DNA of 64,000 bases from Lotus japonicus (GCF_012489685.1 NC_080044.1:82260732-82324731), one strand, 5' to 3'. Counted from the first letter of the stretch, positions 10,479 through 22,486 are shown. Notes: a model not told the origin generated them from the sequence alone. Made by a program: numbers and translations.

Positions 10479-11672
10479 TTGATGTTGTACTGTTTTATGT
10501 CTAGGAGCAGCCTCACTTGAGGAGCTTACGATGGCAGATAATCTCATTTAGCTCAACTTCTTAATTAATTTCCTTTGCAGTATATATCAAAGCAAATCAG
10601 CAGTTTTCTCCTTTCTGTTTTTCTTTTAATTTTTACTCTGCATACACTCTTTAGATTTCACTGTCATATGATGATTAAAATGGGTTTCAATGTGGACGCC
10701 CTAGCAGGCTGAATTGGATTTGACTAAGAAAAAAGACATGAAAACTATTAATAAGGAACAAGCATGCTGCAAATGAAATTTCTTTAAGCCAGTCTAGCTC
10801 AAGTTCTCAGTCGAGGTTTGGAAGTTAATAGTGTAACCTCTAAATCTTAGACCTGAACCTCATTTATGTTGATTGAACTTCATGGTTGTTTCTCTTATTT
10901 TGGAATTTTTGGCTTGATGATTTGATTTGAGTCAGTTTGGGTTTTTTCTTCTTCTGGGTGAGGTTGGATTAACTCCTCCCGGATAGTATTTGACAATTAT
11001 ATTACTAGCAAGTGCATTTGTTGGATGTTCATTTGAAGACAGTATTGTTATGAAAATTGACTCTGGCTATACTGTTCATTCTTTGGGTTATTGTTCTATT
11101 AAATGTGTGGTTACTCTTGATTTCAATCCTTCTCATTCTAGGGTATAATTTAATGGTGGCTTCTTAAAATATTTTTTGGCAGGTCCTACCTGCACAACCT
11201 TCTAAAGCATTAGAAACCCCCAATGAATAATTGAATATTGATATTTGTTCTTCTGATATTTGCAAAATGGGTATATTGAACACCTACCCATTGCAGTCAT
11301 TAATAAGAGGAATAAACAGATTTCTTTCCCCAATAAGAGGAATTTTGTTGAATATACTCTTTCAAGAGTTGCTGCTTTTTGCTCTCTTGGTGAGTTTCGT
11401 TCACAGCCTCTCCTTCAGCAGTTGTGCAGCAGCCCCCTCATTATGCAGAGTTGCAGTAGTTCTGCTATGGTAAGGTATAGTTCCTTTGAGGTGTTGTTGT
11501 TTGAAGGTGAATTAGAAAATAAGCTTAGTTCTTTTATCCTTAATTATTAATTCTTATTATCAATTTGTCGGAATTTGAAACTCGCCATGGAACAAGAGAT
11601 GCAAATATAAAGGTAGAATTCATTAGTTTGGTAACAAATGTTGAGTAAAGCATATAAATTGGTACTGAATTG

Positions 11673-11743
11673 AGCACTTACCTGCTATAGTGAGAGTTTT
11701 CATGTAAAAAAATGGCACTTATCTGCTATAATGAGAGTTTCCA
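11673..11743. repeat. 30-bp direct repeat around an A-rich spacer
   Basis: Bases 11673-11702 and 11714-11743 are 30-bp copies with three differences, separated by gtaaaaaaatg. The layout resembles the micro-insertions, but the repeat is longer and more diverged. It could equally be a simple tandem duplication. Confidence 0.5.
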
Positions 11744-12444
11744 TTTAGAAATAATTTTGTTCCAAATTTTTGGTGGCATTCCCACTGCTTTGTGCGCAGG
11801 TATCAATTTCTAATTTATTTTCTATCATTTGCATCATTGAGGGAAATATTTGGTTGCTTCAAGTCTAAATTAAATCCAACTAGATCCAAGCTTATGTGCA
11901 TGAAATTACCTTTATATTGGACAGCAGTTCTAGCATTAATTTACTTATTGTGTTTCATTTTCTCTTCGAGAACACTTCCCACTGAGGTGTGTTTTAGAGA
12001 GGAGCTGTTGTTGAGGTTGGCTTAGTGAGATAAGATGGTGGGTGCTCTTTCAATTGCAGGTTCGATGCTGGACTGTAAAGTTTAGCAGTTCCTTCACTGG
12101 CCGTGCGTGGGAGTGAAGGCTCAGTCTGAGCAAAAGGTTGCAAGCAGCACCTTAGGAAGAAAAGCGGATTTAAAATGGTAACATGATCAACGTTTTGTGT
12201 TTAAAGTTGTGATTTGTAAAAAAGAAAAAAAAATAACACCCTCTGTTCTAATGTTTTGAAAGATATCATTTTTAATTTGTTTTTTTTTTCTTTCTTTTTC
12301 ATATGCTTCTCCTTTATGATTGCTTTGTTAGCTTAAAGTTGTTTAGTCCGTAATAGTGGTTCTGCTTATAACATATTTTAAGAGATTTTAGCCAGTATCA
12401 TGAGATTTTGTACATTGCATCATTATGGGAAAGATTGTTTATCA

Positions 12445-12697
12445 GATAATTTTAAGTTGTATCTTGCTATAGGAGTCTGTGGAACCTTTAAAATAAAAGC
12501 AGCTTTCTTGAAGAGATTAACCCTCCATTCCAATTCTACCTTTTCTTATTGTATACATGAGATTGGAAACATACATCATATTGTACACAATGTTTAATTT
12601 TATATTTTAGCAGGAAAAATTAAGGGATAATAACATAATAGTTAGTGATCACATCTGCAACTTAGTATATATATGTTTTTTTTTATAAGTCACTTAG

Positions 12698-12732
<35 letters not shown>

Positions 12733-13008
12733 ATGATGAACATATAGAATGTGAATTTTATATTTGAAGGCTAAAGTTACATTAACATATGTGAACTTCA
12801 TCACCTTGGTCTATGTTGCTTTGTCAAATATATAATACATCTCATGATTCTAAACTTAACTAATATTTTATATAAAATAATAGATAATTTTGAGTTGTAT
12901 CTTGCTATAGCAGTCTGTAGAAGGTTTAAAATAAATGTGGCTTCCTTGAAGAGATTAATCATGTATTTCAATTCTACCTTTTCTTATTGTATACATCAGT
13001 TTGGAAAC
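12445..13008 (+). repeat. Diverged 126-bp direct repeat pair
   Basis: Bases 12445-12570 and 12882-13008 are alignable along their length (shared blocks ttgtatcttgctata, ttgaagagatta, ttctaccttttcttattg). In one frame both translate without a stop and share YLAI-VC--FKI----LKRL and NSTFSYCIH. I do not recognise a protein family. They probably come from duplication inside the Helitron, and the open frame may be chance. Confidence 0.6.
12660..12706 (-). mobile_element. Micro-insertion 7: oligo-T core between 15-bp repeats
   Basis: The 15-mer acttagtatatatat occurs at 12660-12674 and 12692-12706. The 17-nt core (12675-12691) is g, nine T's, then ataagtc. On the minus strand the A-tract lies next to one copy. 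The right copy continues into a TA/TG microsatellite (12692-12733), which lowers confidence in the exact boundary. Confidence 0.5.
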
Positions 13009-13576
13009 TTGCAAAATGAAACTTAAATTGAAATATGCTAAGAAGGATAAAGAGGGCCTCAAAGAGTACTAGATATGTACTCAGTTTAAATCTTCATAAA
13101 CCATTACCTTTATGTGCTTATTTTCAGAAATGTTGCTTTCAAACTGTCTCCTTTACAAAGTAACAAAGATGAGATCTGCTTCAACCCTCATTATGAGCAA
13201 CTCTTCTAGCTGGAATTAGAACCACTGCAAGGCTAGAGAAGGGATATGAAAGAGTAAATTAAGAGCGGTAAAGCAAGTGAACTGAGTGAGAGCACAATTT
13301 CAGTTCTTTTATAATTAACTTTGTGTAAACAAAAATTACACTTTCGGTGCATAGACCTTTAATCCCATTGTTTGAGTACTGTTTACTATTGTGCATTTGA
13401 AATTATCAAAATTAAAATTTGGTATTAATTCTTCCATTAAACTAATTATTAAATTATCTCTATTTAACCTGATCTGGGTAGTTTCAATAATCAAAATTTA
13501 AACTTTAAAATTTTACTTTTCATCATTTGCCTATTTTTTTAAAAATGAAAATTTTAAAAATGACTAAACTCTAACA

Positions 13577-13621
13577 AAATAAGTGGTAACTTAATGTACC
13601 AAAAAACCAAATAAATGGTAA
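13577..13621 (+). mobile_element. Possible micro-insertion with gtacc plus oligo-A
   Basis: The copies aaataagtggtaa (13577-13589) and aaataaatggtaa (13609-13621) differ at one base. They flank a 19-nt core containing gtaccaaaaaa but ending in cc rather than A's. It is weaker than the other cases. Confidence 0.35.
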
Positions 13622-13961
13622 ATGTTTAAATAAAATCACAATTAAATAAGTAGTTTACTTAACATGTTTTTAAAAAGAAGAATTTACGGGTTCTGTTAGT
13701 TCCTATTTTGAACTATAACACACTACATAGATGTCTTCAATGAAAATTAAAAATAATAAATTTTTTTGGTGAAATGATGTATTGTCACCGTAAATTTAAT
13801 TGAGATTAATTTGTATGAACTGTAAATAAGTTTTACATAATTATTCAATCACATCGTAGTTCATAATTTATTTTAAATTTAAGAATACTTAAAATATAAA
13901 ATAAAATGTTGTGATTGAATGACTGTGTTAAACGTTTTACATTGTCACTGCATAGATTTTA

Positions 13962-14195
13962 GGCTTAATAGCTCTTTTGGTCTCTCACTTATCACGATCT
14001 TACACTTTTGGTCCCTTTAGGAAAAAATTAGCAAAATTAGTCCCTCCCATTTACACACTTTTGCCGTTTTAGTCCAAATAGGGATCACTTTTGCAAATAA
14101 ATAAGCAATGTGAAGGACCAAAAGTGCTAATTTTTTTATTGGGGTCCAAAAATGCAAAATCATGATAAGTGAGGGACTAAAAGAGCTATTAAGCC
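13962..14195. mobile_element. MITE with 37-bp terminal inverted repeats and 9-bp target duplication (Mutator-like)
   Basis: The left end starts ggcttaatagctcttttg and the right end is its inverse, ending caaaagagctattaagcc-like. The terminal repeats cover about 37 bp with three mismatches. The 9-mer tagatttta flanks the element exactly at 13953-13961 and 14196-14204. A 9-bp duplication is the hallmark of Mutator-superfamily elements. The element is 234 bp and does not code for a transposase. It sits inside the Helitron-like element and so inserted later. Confidence 0.85.
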
Positions 14196-16184
14196 TAGAT
14201 TTTAATCTCAATTTAATTTATTTACATATGGATTTAATTGATTTTTGCTACATCAGTAATTATGTTTTTATTTTAATTAAAATAAAAAATAATATAACCG
14301 TTTGTCTTATGTGGCATAATATGATTGAGTGTGAACTTTACTAAATTAAATATACTATATGGAATTTGAGAAATATAACGCTATAGAATATAACTTTATC
14401 ATATGGAATTTGAGAAAATTTAGTACTAAGAGAAAAGATACTATTGTTATGAAATGAAGGCAATACAAGTGAGAGGGTCAGAGAGGAGAAGAGAAAAAGA
14501 AATCAGAAAAGTAAATGTTGTGAAATGGGGTGTGGCTGCTTGATGCAGCCTCCTTTATTTATAGCACTAGAACTAGGTCAATTACATGAAGAGAAGATAC
14601 ATGTGATAAATAATATTTTCACAAACTCTTTTCCCCAAAACTATATAAATTAGTATCAATGCTCATTCAAAATGTGCACTTCACATAGTTTGTGTTGAGG
14701 TATTTGCATTAGATTTCAAAAAGGCTCGATCTTTAATAACTTTACAGGTACATATACCCACATGTTAGATACAGATAAGAGCGGATCCACCTTGAAGGAG
14801 AATTGCCCCACAAAGATTCCATAAATTATTAAATGGAAGACATAAAAAAACATGAAAAATAAGATTAATTTATGATGTAAATCATCCCAATTTAATTACT
14901 GTGATCAAAACATTATCATGATTATAAAGTCAGAAATATCTAATAAAAGATTTATAACCTATTTTATTTGCCTTATTATCAATTAAGATTTGTAACTGAT
15001 ATCCTACTCTATTTGCCTCATGGTTTATAACTAATCCAATTTCTTCTTCTTTTTTGAATAAACATAATAAATCTAGCACAAATTTATAAAAAAAGAACAC
15101 ACGATAAATAAAAATGACTATCCCCGTGCATCGCACGAGTAAAAAGTACTAGTTTCTTTTATATAATACTAGTACTTTGACCCGTGCGATGCACGGGGGT
15201 TATTCATTTTGATTTTGTGTATGCTTCTATAAATATATTTTATGGATTAAGAGAACTAAATTTATTTTAGATATACGAAATCATAAATTTGTATTTTTTT
15301 TTACTTAATGCTTCCTTTTATTTTTTTAGTTATTATTTTACTTTTATCTTTTGTACTTGTTTTCCAAAATGCTTGATTGATAGCTTTTTATATTTATTGA
15401 ATAGTTTAATTTAAGGGGTTGAAGTAACATGTATGTACTAAAAATAGCCACGAAATGTTTTTCTTACAATTGAAATAATTACATTGAGAATAAAATTGTG
15501 AGTGTATGGTTGCACATTTCTTGTGAAAATATCTTCATATGACATTGCGAAAGTCTTCTTTATAAACTATATTTGAAGTACATGTAATTAGGATTTTTAC
15601 ATGTGGCTTAAGCTTTGAAGAAGATTGGAGGTCTAAAAAACTGATGAAGATTGAGGGTCTAAAAAACTGAAGAATATTGAAGGTCTCTTCAAAGGTTCTT
15701 AGGATCCCCTATGAATGAGAACATTGACTTTTACAAAAAGGCAAAAGTATGGAGCACTGATTTTTAGTGAATGCGGGAATGCAAAAAGGCAAGGAGAGTG
15801 TTATAAAGTGGACGACTGTGATTGAATCAGGGAGAATAATTTGCATTTTTACCAAAATGATCATAGTCAAAATTTAAATATAGTGTAATGAACTGTTGAA
15901 TCACTATTCTACCCTCAAGATGTCATATGTAACTTCATACGCTTTTCTTATGCTTGGAAATGAATGAAGCCCCTTGGTGAAATTTAGCAATAATTTTAGA
16001 TAATATTCACTTTTTTATACTCTATAATTCCTCAAAATCTATGTTATTTTGTTGCATCTATCAAAAAACAGTTTATGAATTAAAAGAATAAAATTCATCA
16101 TAGATATAAGATATCATAAATTTGTTTTTTTACCGTGAAATAACGCAAAAAATCCTATTTGCAAACCATGAAAAATTAGGAACA

Positions 16185-16460
16185 TTTAGTTATACATGAA
16201 AGCCACCTTGGAATCAAAGAGGAAATCATTAGGATATGGATATCAAAGAGAAAGTTATAGCAAATTTAGATATTTTTAAGGTAGTACTTCACTATCAAAC
16301 TCCTGCGTATATATGCCAAATGAGGAACATTTAGTTATACATGAAAGCCATCTTGGAATCAAAGAGGAAATCATTAGGATATCAAAGAGAAAGTTATAGC
16401 AAATTTGGATATTTTAAGGCAGTACTTCACTATCAAACTCCTGCGTATATATGCCAAATG
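16185..16460 (+). repeat. Tandem duplication of about 140 bp
   Basis: Two copies start at 'aggaacatttagttatac' (about 16180 and 16323) and end at 'gcgtatatatgccaaatga' (about 16320 and 16461). They differ by a few substitutions and a short deletion in the second copy. No coding content is recognised. Confidence 0.8.
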
Positions 16461-17251
16461 ACTAAAAGTTTGTGCCTTAATCTAATGCATATACCTTATC
16501 ATGGACTATGAGAAATGTATGTGTTACTAAATCATATAATTATAGGAAAAGTTGTTAGTGAAAATTTTATTTTTTTGGAGTGATATTGTATTTAGCATTA
16601 AAACCACCATCTCTAACTTTTATGAATTAATATTAATATCAATTATTAACTAATTAATAATTCTCTAGATAAAAAATAATTAATTGTGTCATATGGAATT
16701 CTATAACTCATATTAACTAAATTGGGATGAGCCGAATAATAATAAACGGATAGTGGGAAGGTTATTTTTTATATTTGACATTTTAAAGAAAGATATGTAT
16801 AATTTAATTGTTACAATAATACTTAATATTTATATAGTTGCGAGGAAAATGGATAGTGGAAAAGTTATTTTTTATATTTAATATTATTTTCACTGCCACC
16901 TTTAACTTTTATGGACTAATATTAGTGTTAATATTATATTATTTAATTAATAATTCTATAAATTCAAAGTTATTATACGTGTCCTATGTATTATGTAACC
17001 GACGTAGACCTCATTATTTGGTGGGTAACTAATATTAAATATGGTTTTAAAAACAAAATTTTGTGAAGGTGAAAGGGGCTAGTCCAATATTTATTTTGTT
17101 ATTCTCATATCAAATTTAACACTCTTTTGAAATCTAATTTAATGATAAAATTCCTACCTTTAATTGTTACATATTAATACTAATATCAATTGAAATATTC
17201 TATAAATAAAAAATACATGTCCTATTGAGTTCTATAACTAATATTAACTTA

Positions 17252-19071
17252 CCTGTTGTGCATGTTCATTAAAAATAGAAAACGTAATTTTTGTTATATC
17301 TTCGTACTTTATTGCAAAATTACAACTTTTGTTTCATATGAACCCCTCTGCTAGGGTTTCTGGGTCTCACGCCCCAAGGACGGCGGCGGCGGGCCAGCAG
17401 GGCTCGACGGGTGCTCGCGGCGATGGCGTCGTGGATGGCGAGGCGGAAGGCGGCGAGCTTGACGGCGAAGCAGACGGTGGATTGGTCAGATACAGCGCCA
17501 GGAGAAGAAGCTGCTTCTCTGTGTTCATCGACGGGATTGAAGAGAAGATCGATTACCTCCATCTTCGCGAGATTTGCTCGAAGTTTGGCAAGGTTCTCAA
17601 TCTTTTTGTACAACGACAGAGAAAGATTGGTAGATTTTTTCGTTTTGGCTTTGTTCGTTATGGTTTGAAAGAACAAGCGATGAAGGCTATTCAAGGTTTG
17701 AACGGGTTTAGATTGGGGGATGCCTCTCTGTCGGTTTCCTTGGCTAGGTCCCCTCGGGTTTGTGGCTCTCCCTCTTGCGTTCTTGGGCTGGGGAATCAGG
17801 CTGCTCCTGGTCAGGAACAGAGGTCCCCTGCTTCTGCTCTCTCTTGGCGAGATGCGGTCTTGGGGCAGAGGAAGCTTAGTGGTCTGCTTCCTTTTCCAGA
17901 GGACGAGGTTAGGATGCTTGGTGGCGTTGGTTGGAGGACTGAAGGGTTGTCGAGGCTTCCGGATAAATTACTCTTCCCAGAGATTTCTTGCCTGAGCTCC
18001 GATTTGGGTGGTGATGCGAAGGTAGGAGAAGGGTTTTCTGATGCCGTTGTTGGTAGGTTGGCGTTGGATGTGGCTCGAGAGGAGTGGTGGCACAGTGACG
18101 GTTTAGATGTTGATGAGGCGGTTGATGAGGATGTAGCTCAGTGGGGTGTTGCAAATCTTTCAGACATGCGTGGATTTTGGGAGAATGGCTTGTCTTTTCT
18201 TCTCCTTGGCCTCTCGGCTGGGAGATGGAAACGAAACCTCTCTTCTGGTCTTCGCTTAAGAGTTCCTCCTGCTCCCTCTCTTCTGTCGGTGTCTTTGGCT
18301 TCTTGGAGTTTGGCGGCTGTGAGGTCTTTCCCTCTCTTGCATCTGCCTCCGGCTGGTTGGAGTGGTGGATGTTGGGTTAGCCCCAAGCCTGTCGATTCCG
18401 TCTCCTCAGATTCTGGTTCAGTCGCAGTTGGGACCTCTTCACTTCTTGAGATCATGCTGGCTCTGCCAGGGCCTCTTCCTTCCTCGGCGGTGCCCTTTGC
18501 TAGGGGGGGCGGAAGGCGCTGGCTCTGTGTCTGTCGAGGGCTTGTCTGCTGTGGAGCCTGCTCTCCAGCCCCGTCGGCGTGGTCGTCCCAAAAAGATCCC
18601 CCCTTCCTGCGTGAGTGCTGCTCAGCCTCTGGCTTGCGTGGAGGTGCAGGATGATGTTGAGGGCTTTTCTCTCTTGGCAGCGTCGCATCTCTTCCGGCGA
18701 GCGGTGGCCCTTACTTCACGCGGTCGAAAAAGACGTGGCTTCTCGGCAAAGTCTTGGGGCTTGAGTTTGAGGGAACCGACCTAGAGGCTATTCGAGGTTT
18801 GGAAAAGGTGTACGAGGATCATTCCAATGCTTGATTTGTGTAGTTTTCCGGGCTATATTTTGGGATTTCTTTGGGTGTGCTGTTGGTTTTTCCATTGCTG
18901 TACGGTTTGGTTTTTAACCCGGTTTTGTTCCTTTTTTCGGCCTAGTTGGGTTCTCTTTTGTTCGTTGAGATAACTCGTTTTTTTGGGTTATCTTTTCTCC
19001 CTGAGGGTGTTGTCCTTAGGGGTTTTTTGTGGATATTAATAGATATTCCTTCATCTTTCAAAAAAAAAAAA
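17252..19071 (+). mobile_element. LINE-type retroposon with an RRM ORF1-like region, poly-A tail and 18-bp target duplication
   Basis: The 18-mer ataactaatattaactta flanks the insert at 17234-17251 and at 19072-19089 with no mismatch. The insert ends in an A-tract (19060-19071) after 'cttcatctttc', a typical plant LINE 3' end. It is GC-rich and sharply distinct from the AT-rich flanks. It encodes an RRM ORF1-like protein (17329-18834, frame-disrupted) but no reverse transcriptase, so it is an internally deleted LINE or another RNA moved in trans. The perfect duplication shows a recent insertion. The host DNA, with several 'taactaatatta' motifs nearby, is the - strand Helitron-like element. 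Confidence 0.85.
17329..18834 (+). pseudogene. RRM-containing LINE ORF1-like protein, frameshifted
   Basis: The frame opened at 17329 gives an RRM at about residues 60-145: RNP2-like VFIDGI, RNP1-like RFFRFGFVRY, then AIQGLNGFRLGDASLSVSLA. This resembles the RRM of plant LINE ORF1 proteins that bind the element RNA. The frame stays open to 18654, but its later half reads as low-complexity shadow. Another frame (18362-18784) carries an AT-hook-like QPRRRGRPKKIPPS, and a third carries the likely C-terminus KTWLLGKVLGLEFEGTD to a stop at 18832-18834. At least two frameshifts are therefore likely, one possibly near the G run at 18505-18511. I regard it as a dead copy. The antisense 124-aa ORF here is a shadow. 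Confidence 0.65.
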
Positions 19072-19947
19072 ATAACTAATATTAACTTAATACACAATAA
19101 ACCAAATATGTTATCCGGGCTATGAAATTTTGTCATAGGTATTCACTTTATAGAGATTAATATTAATATTAATTGTATATTCTCTAAAATTTAGAAAGTC
19201 TAAAATATCCTATGGAATACCATAACTAATATTTTTATTTTAGTGAGTAATTTTTGCATCCATATAAGATTTAATGTCAAAACATCAACCTGCATTATCT
19301 TTATGTTGCTTACTATTTTCCGATTCTATTAGAAATGAGATCAGAACTTGTTAGATGTTCTAATTAGATTATTGGATTGTTTGATCAGTGGTGTTAGCCC
19401 TAAATCTCTTTTTGACTCTGTACCGGCAATTCCTTTATTATTATAATCTAATTAATTCAATTAGAATTAGAATAAGAGTCTAAAATGAAATAATAATTAA
19501 GAATATTAATCAATGAAACTAACCTTTTTCCTTCAAATCTTTGCAACAACGTCAAACCTGAGCCGCACCAGAGATTCGAAGATCCGTTCATTCTCCGCAG
19601 CATCAACAACCACGACAGGAGAATTCTCAGCGGCTGTCCAAACTTGCGCTTTTTAGGTGACTTGAAGGATGAAGAAACGAAGAGTCTGGCAAATAAATCA
19701 CAATGGATGCGTTATTGATGAATTGAACCGAAACGGAAGAGGAAAAACAAAAACAAAAACGTAAAACAATGAAATGCTGAAGGGAAACAAATGGTCAAGA
19801 TTGAAATCAACGACCAAGATTTGATCTCTAAATAATTGCATTTGGATTTACTGAATTACCCATCTAGAAACTTCAATTCATGTATCATGATTTATTGATT
19901 CACTAAATTGCCCCTAAAACTGCATAAACTTCTCCTTTATATATATT

Positions 19948-19950
<3 letters not shown>

Positions 19951-19981
<31 letters not shown>

Positions 19982-21885
19982 GTAGCCTATATGCACATTT
20001 AAGACATTTTTTATTTTCTATGCAATAATAGAAAGCATATGAGAATATGATTGTAGAATATGAATGGTTGTTGTAACATCATTAGGTAATTTAAAGTGGG
20101 ATATTAAAGGTTTATATTTTTTAACTTCTTATAAATTAATTTCTTAAATGTATGTAACTCCTAAATTGCCTTAATTTTTTAACTTCTCATAATTCACTAT
20201 TAGGCACTTTGGTAAATCAAATGCTTGTGAATCAACGGCTGAGATTCAATCCAAGTGAAATAAATGACTGCTTTTACTAAAATACCCATGCCCAACTTAC
20301 ATAGTTTTTGAAATTAATTGTTGAATGACTGGTTTGCCCCCAAAGTTGCTCAAACTCTCCCTTTATATAGTTTATAGATAGATAGATATTGTAGGGAAAA
20401 ATGTTAATGGAATGTTTTTTTCCACATTGATATGAAATTTAATGTAACAACATCGAATAACGAAATTTATTATATGATGGATCCTTTAAAAAAAATCAGC
20501 ATCTTAGAGAAGATAAAGAGTTGTATACAAATATTTTAACAGATGCAACATATTGTGGAGTGCAAATGCTTCATTGGAATTCACTATATTAATTTATCTT
20601 TAAGACATACAAAAAGTGCAAGAAACTTATATGTTTTCAAAATAATACATTAGTAGAAGGAAACAATAGCGGCAAAGTTTGAAAGAAAAAATATTGAAAC
20701 GAAATCAGTTAAATGTTAAAGGAGAACGGAGGCTTCATTGTATTAGTTTAGAAGAAAAGAAAATTATTTAGTTGATTTAGTTGATAATAAAACAATGAAA
20801 AAAAGCAAGAAACTTACATTAATTGGACATTAAACTATCAAACAAAGGGAAGCAACATCATGAAATTGAGGGTGAAAAACAATGAAACACGATTAGAGAA
20901 TGATAAAGGAGATGACTTTAACCGTTTAATGTTACAATTGACAGTGAAGAAAACACATTTTTAATACAAAATATAAGTTAATAAAATATCATAATAATTT
21001 TAATAATCCATAAGAACAAAACATGCATCAATGACGAAAGTAAAATAAAATGGATAGCTTTCACTGATTGAATTAGCGGCAACAACATGCAAATTACGAA
21101 TAAACACTGAATTTTACCCCGGTGAAAGATTAGGAATGAGAAGAAAAAAGTTCGGCTGAAAAGAACATAGCCTAAGAATGAAATGTGAAGAAAAAATGAT
21201 GGTGAAATCAAAATAAATAAACCAAAAGGGAGAAAAAAATGGCCTCTTACCTGATGGACAAAGTTAGTTGAGAAGAACATCAAAGCCTAAGAATGAAAAG
21301 TGATGAAGAAGAAGTGGTTGATGAAGTAGAAAAGACGAAGAAGAAAATTTTCTAACCTGGTGGAAGATCTTCTTGTGGATGGATCATGCTATTGGAGAAT
21401 CCAGACATAAGAAATTTCTTGCATAGGAATAGAGGTTATGAAGATCAAGATAGAAAAGATGAAAAGAATTTATAAGGAGAATGAAAAGACGTTTCATATA
21501 TGAGAGAAAAGGAAGGGACTCTTGCACTTATTTTTGTAACCACAATAAAGAGTTACAAAAGTAACAAAAAAAACAACTATGAATGTGAACAGACAGAAGA
21601 TGAGAGGTTGCAAAGGAATGGACGGCTGTGATTGCATCTTTAGAATATAATTTCACTTTTACTAAAATGTCCATGTTAAAAATTAGATTGTTGTGCATTT
21701 CATTATTAAATTACAAAGTTGCCCTCCAAGCTTAAAAAACTCTTCTTTTATATATAGTATAGTATAGATAGATAGATATAGATAGATATAAATAGATAGA
21801 TAGATAGATATATAGATAGATAGATATATATATAGATATAGATATAGATATAGATAGATATAGATATAGATATAGATAGATGTTC
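19951..21885 (-). repeat. Three Helitron-type 5' ends, each next to a GATA microsatellite
   Basis: Minus-strand 5' ends of the form TCTATAxxxTATATAAAxG lie at 19952, 20378 and 21768. Each is preceded on that strand by TATC (GATA) repeats: 19951-19981, 20377-20389 and a long compound array at 21764-21885. The subterminal sequences share motifs ('ggctgtgattgaa/c', 'ttactaaaat', 'atgccca', 'cattattaaattacaaa'), so these are diverged members of one family or nested insertions. From 20500 to 21500 I see only AT-rich filler with no exon. Confidence 0.55.
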
Positions 21886-22437
21886 TTCCCTGTTAAGACT
21901 TTTTGTCCTGTAATTTGTAAAAAATAAAATAAAAATATACTATATTGTTATATAATTTTTAAAAGGTGAAATTTTATTAAAATTAATTTTTACATGAAAA
22001 TATTTTCATGTAAAATGTTCATCCTCGTGGGAACTTAATCCTTAATTTAAACATCAACGAATAGATTTCATATCACTCATTTCTTTCTATTCTCATATCT
22101 CTCTCTTATTTCAATCTTAGTGAATAAACTTGAAAGAAGACGTGATATGTAAAATTATCTTGTCATAGTTTCATTTTTCTTTGAGATAGTAATCAGATTC
22201 TCTTTTCTTTCTAAAATTTAACTCTCTAAATTGAGGGTATAAAATTTACACAAAAAAAAAAAACCAATCACACATCTTCTCTTCCAATTAAGCAGTTATA
22301 TAAATTATTTTACCATCACAGTGCTACAAATAGTATTTATTCGGGAATATTTAAACTTTAGTCCACAAATATATACGGATTTGGGAATCGTATTATTGAA
22401 ATAACCCATTTTCTTAATGGATGTCACTATCACCTTG

Positions 22438-22486
22438 AAAATTATACACTAGATTTCAAAAATAAAATAAAAATTATACACTAGAT
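22438..22486 (+). mobile_element. Micro-insertion 8: ttc plus A-rich core between perfect 17-bp repeats
   Basis: The 17-mer aaaattatacactagat occurs at 22438-22454 and at 22470-22486. The 15-nt core is ttcaaaaataaaata. The ttc-A tail matches micro-insertions 1 and 4 and the LINE end at 19060. Confidence 0.65.

Larger units (their letters stand above)
9317..15152 (+). mobile_element. Helitron-like element, + strand, non-autonomous, with captured gene fragments
   Basis: The 5' end reads A|TCTATAAACTCTATAAAGG (T at 9317), the TC start of Helitrons. The 3' end has a hairpin at 15125-15137 (cgtgc atc gcacg), then 11 nt, then CTAG at 15149-15152 followed by T. This fits the Helitron rule (5' TC, 3' hairpin plus CTRR, insertion between A and T, no target duplication). 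The 5' subterminal DNA (9317 to about 9420, with 'gttgggcatgg' and 'attttagtaa') is closely repeated, inverted, next to 20378, so the family has several members here. No Rep/helicase ORF is visible. Inside are a LysM-kinase exon fragment (10392-10478), a possible exon near 9745-9840, a diverged direct repeat pair (12445-12570 and 12882-13008), a micro-insertion (12675) and a MITE (13962-14195). Pairing of these two ends is inference; nested elements could be involved. Confidence 0.6.
15169..19952 (-). mobile_element. Helitron-like element, - strand, interrupted by a LINE insertion
   Basis: On the minus strand the 3' end is cccgtgc atc gcacggg (hairpin 15181-15197), then tcaaagta, then CTAG (15172-15169) and T. 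It faces the 3' end of the + strand element 16 bp away. The nearest matching minus-strand 5' end is TCTATAATATATATAAAGG, with its T at 19952 after an A. Two more 5' ends of the same kind lie at 20378 and 21768, so 19952 may not be the true partner. Within it are a 140-bp tandem duplication (16185-16460) and the LINE-type insertion (17252-19071). No helicase ORF is seen, so it is non-autonomous. Confidence 0.5.

Noticed and set aside
17320..17694. 124-aa minus-strand ORF
   Set aside because: It lies antisense to the RRM frame of the LINE; its length comes from the high GC content, and the plus-strand frame carries the recognisable domain.
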